A DNA stretch of 64,000 nucleotides from Flavobacterium gelatinilyticum (GTDB taxonomy: Bacteria; Bacteroidota; Bacteroidia; Flavobacteriales; Flavobacteriaceae): assembly GCF_027111295.1 (NCBI RefSeq), contig NZ_CP114287.1, forward strand, positions 4,588,001-4,652,000. Reading direction: 5' to 3'. Both the position numbers and the translations under genes were made by a program. Each line of letters begins with the position of its first letter. The stretch's first letter is position 1. Below are positions 63,658 through 64,000 of this stretch, piece after piece. The notes under the pieces were generated by a model. It was given only the letters and a program-made list of their open reading frames with translations. It made no database searches and was not told the origin of the DNA.

Positions 63658-64000
63658 TTATTTCGGCATTTCATACATCTTTGGCAGAGAATTCACTAAA
63701 GCTGATTTCGTTTTCAAGCTGTATGTTTTAAAATCAGATGCATTCGAAACGGATCCGTTTGGAACATAATAACCATCTGTGTTATTATTCCAGAACATTA
63801 CATAACTAATCTGAATATCATTTTTGGTTAAAGCACTGTATAAAAAATTCGAGAACCAATTTGTAATGGCTGGCGATGCGGATGTAACACGGTATCCGGT
63901 TTCGGTTAAAGCGGCGATTTTTACTTTTGCTTTAGCGTAATCAGAAAGGATTTTGAGTTTTGCATTTGCTTTATCAGATCCGGTTTGACCCTGATTGTTG
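63658..64000 (-). CDS. GH26-like beta-mannanase, C-terminal part, cut by the window end
   Basis: The last 114 codons of a gene that continues past the right edge. The frame reads KIAALTETGYR, with the Glu that matches the GH26 nucleophile in the LTETG motif, then TNWF, DIQISYVMFWNNN and GYYVPNGS, and it stops at 63658. This pattern is characteristic of GH26 mannanases, but only the C-terminal third is visible. It is codirectional with the GH5 gene, separated by a short hairpin. Confidence 0.7.
   Translation of the reverse strand, partial: NNQGQTGSDKANAKLKILSDYAKAKVKIAALTETGYRVTSASPAITNWFSNFLYSALTKNDIQISYVMFWNNNTDGYYVPNGSVSNASDFKTYSLKTKSALVNSLPKMYEMPK

Overview
The window looks like a chromosomal segment of a Flavobacterium-type member of the Bacteroidota. 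The DNA is AT-rich. Many genes have a TAnnTTTG element upstream and A/T-rich leaders instead of Shine-Dalgarno sites. Family content fits the same phylum: glycoside hydrolase family 97, DUF4295 beside rpmB/rpmG, bacillithiol synthesis (BshC), many lipoproteins, and GC-richer palindromic repeats in the spacers. I see no phage, transposase, CRISPR, tRNA or rRNA.

Layout. 1-8.4 kb: Rrf2 regulator with an NAD(P)-binding oxidoreductase, an AEC transporter, a 1-Cys peroxiredoxin, a CPA2 antiporter, purB, and a sterol-desaturase-like protein coupled to a cysteine-free sirtuin. 8.5-10.9 kb: a three-gene cassette of APS kinase, Asp/Asn beta-hydroxylase-like oxygenase and sulfotransferase-like protein, the best candidate for an undescribed modification pathway. 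10.9-22.3 kb: TrmH-type methylase, secA with a small DUF2795 gene, cobalamin adenosyltransferase, an ABC ATPase, lipoproteins, an XRE regulator, a methyltransferase, an FKBP isomerase, a four-helix-bundle gene bracketed by inverted 13-bp arrays, and an ABC-F protein. 22.5-25 kb: an unrecognised pair of membrane proteins, then a secreted propeller-like protein. 25-31 kb: surface polysaccharide genes (sugar-phosphate transferase, CpsB-type phosphatase, family 2 glycosyltransferase) with a NagX-like membrane protein and a barrel-type outer membrane protein. 31-43.7 kb: mostly housekeeping (2-oxoacid dehydrogenase E2, exonuclease, FAH hydrolase, Hpt, cinA, rpmB-rpmG-DUF4295-ftsY, DUF721, ndk, a second NagX-like protein, bshC). 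44-53.5 kb: MHS transporter, B12-binding radical SAM protein, metallo-hydrolase, two-component system, DUF1573 protein, L,D-transpeptidase and NlpC/P60 peptidase. 53.6-64 kb: polysaccharide degradation, with two SGNH esterases, GH3, an aldo/keto reductase, GH97, GH5 mannanase-like, and a GH26-like protein cut by the window end. The enzyme mix fits acetylated galacto(gluco)mannan.

The spacers are rich in repeats: 7-bp arrays (one carried in frame inside the radical SAM gene), 13-bp arrays, a palindrome with 31-bp arms, a 179-bp nested palindrome, a REP-like cluster, and a candidate Flavo-1-type structured RNA. Promoter calls rest on matches to the known flavobacterial element, and terminators on hairpins seen by eye. 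Starts were moved downstream where a signal peptide or a conserved N-terminus argued for it.
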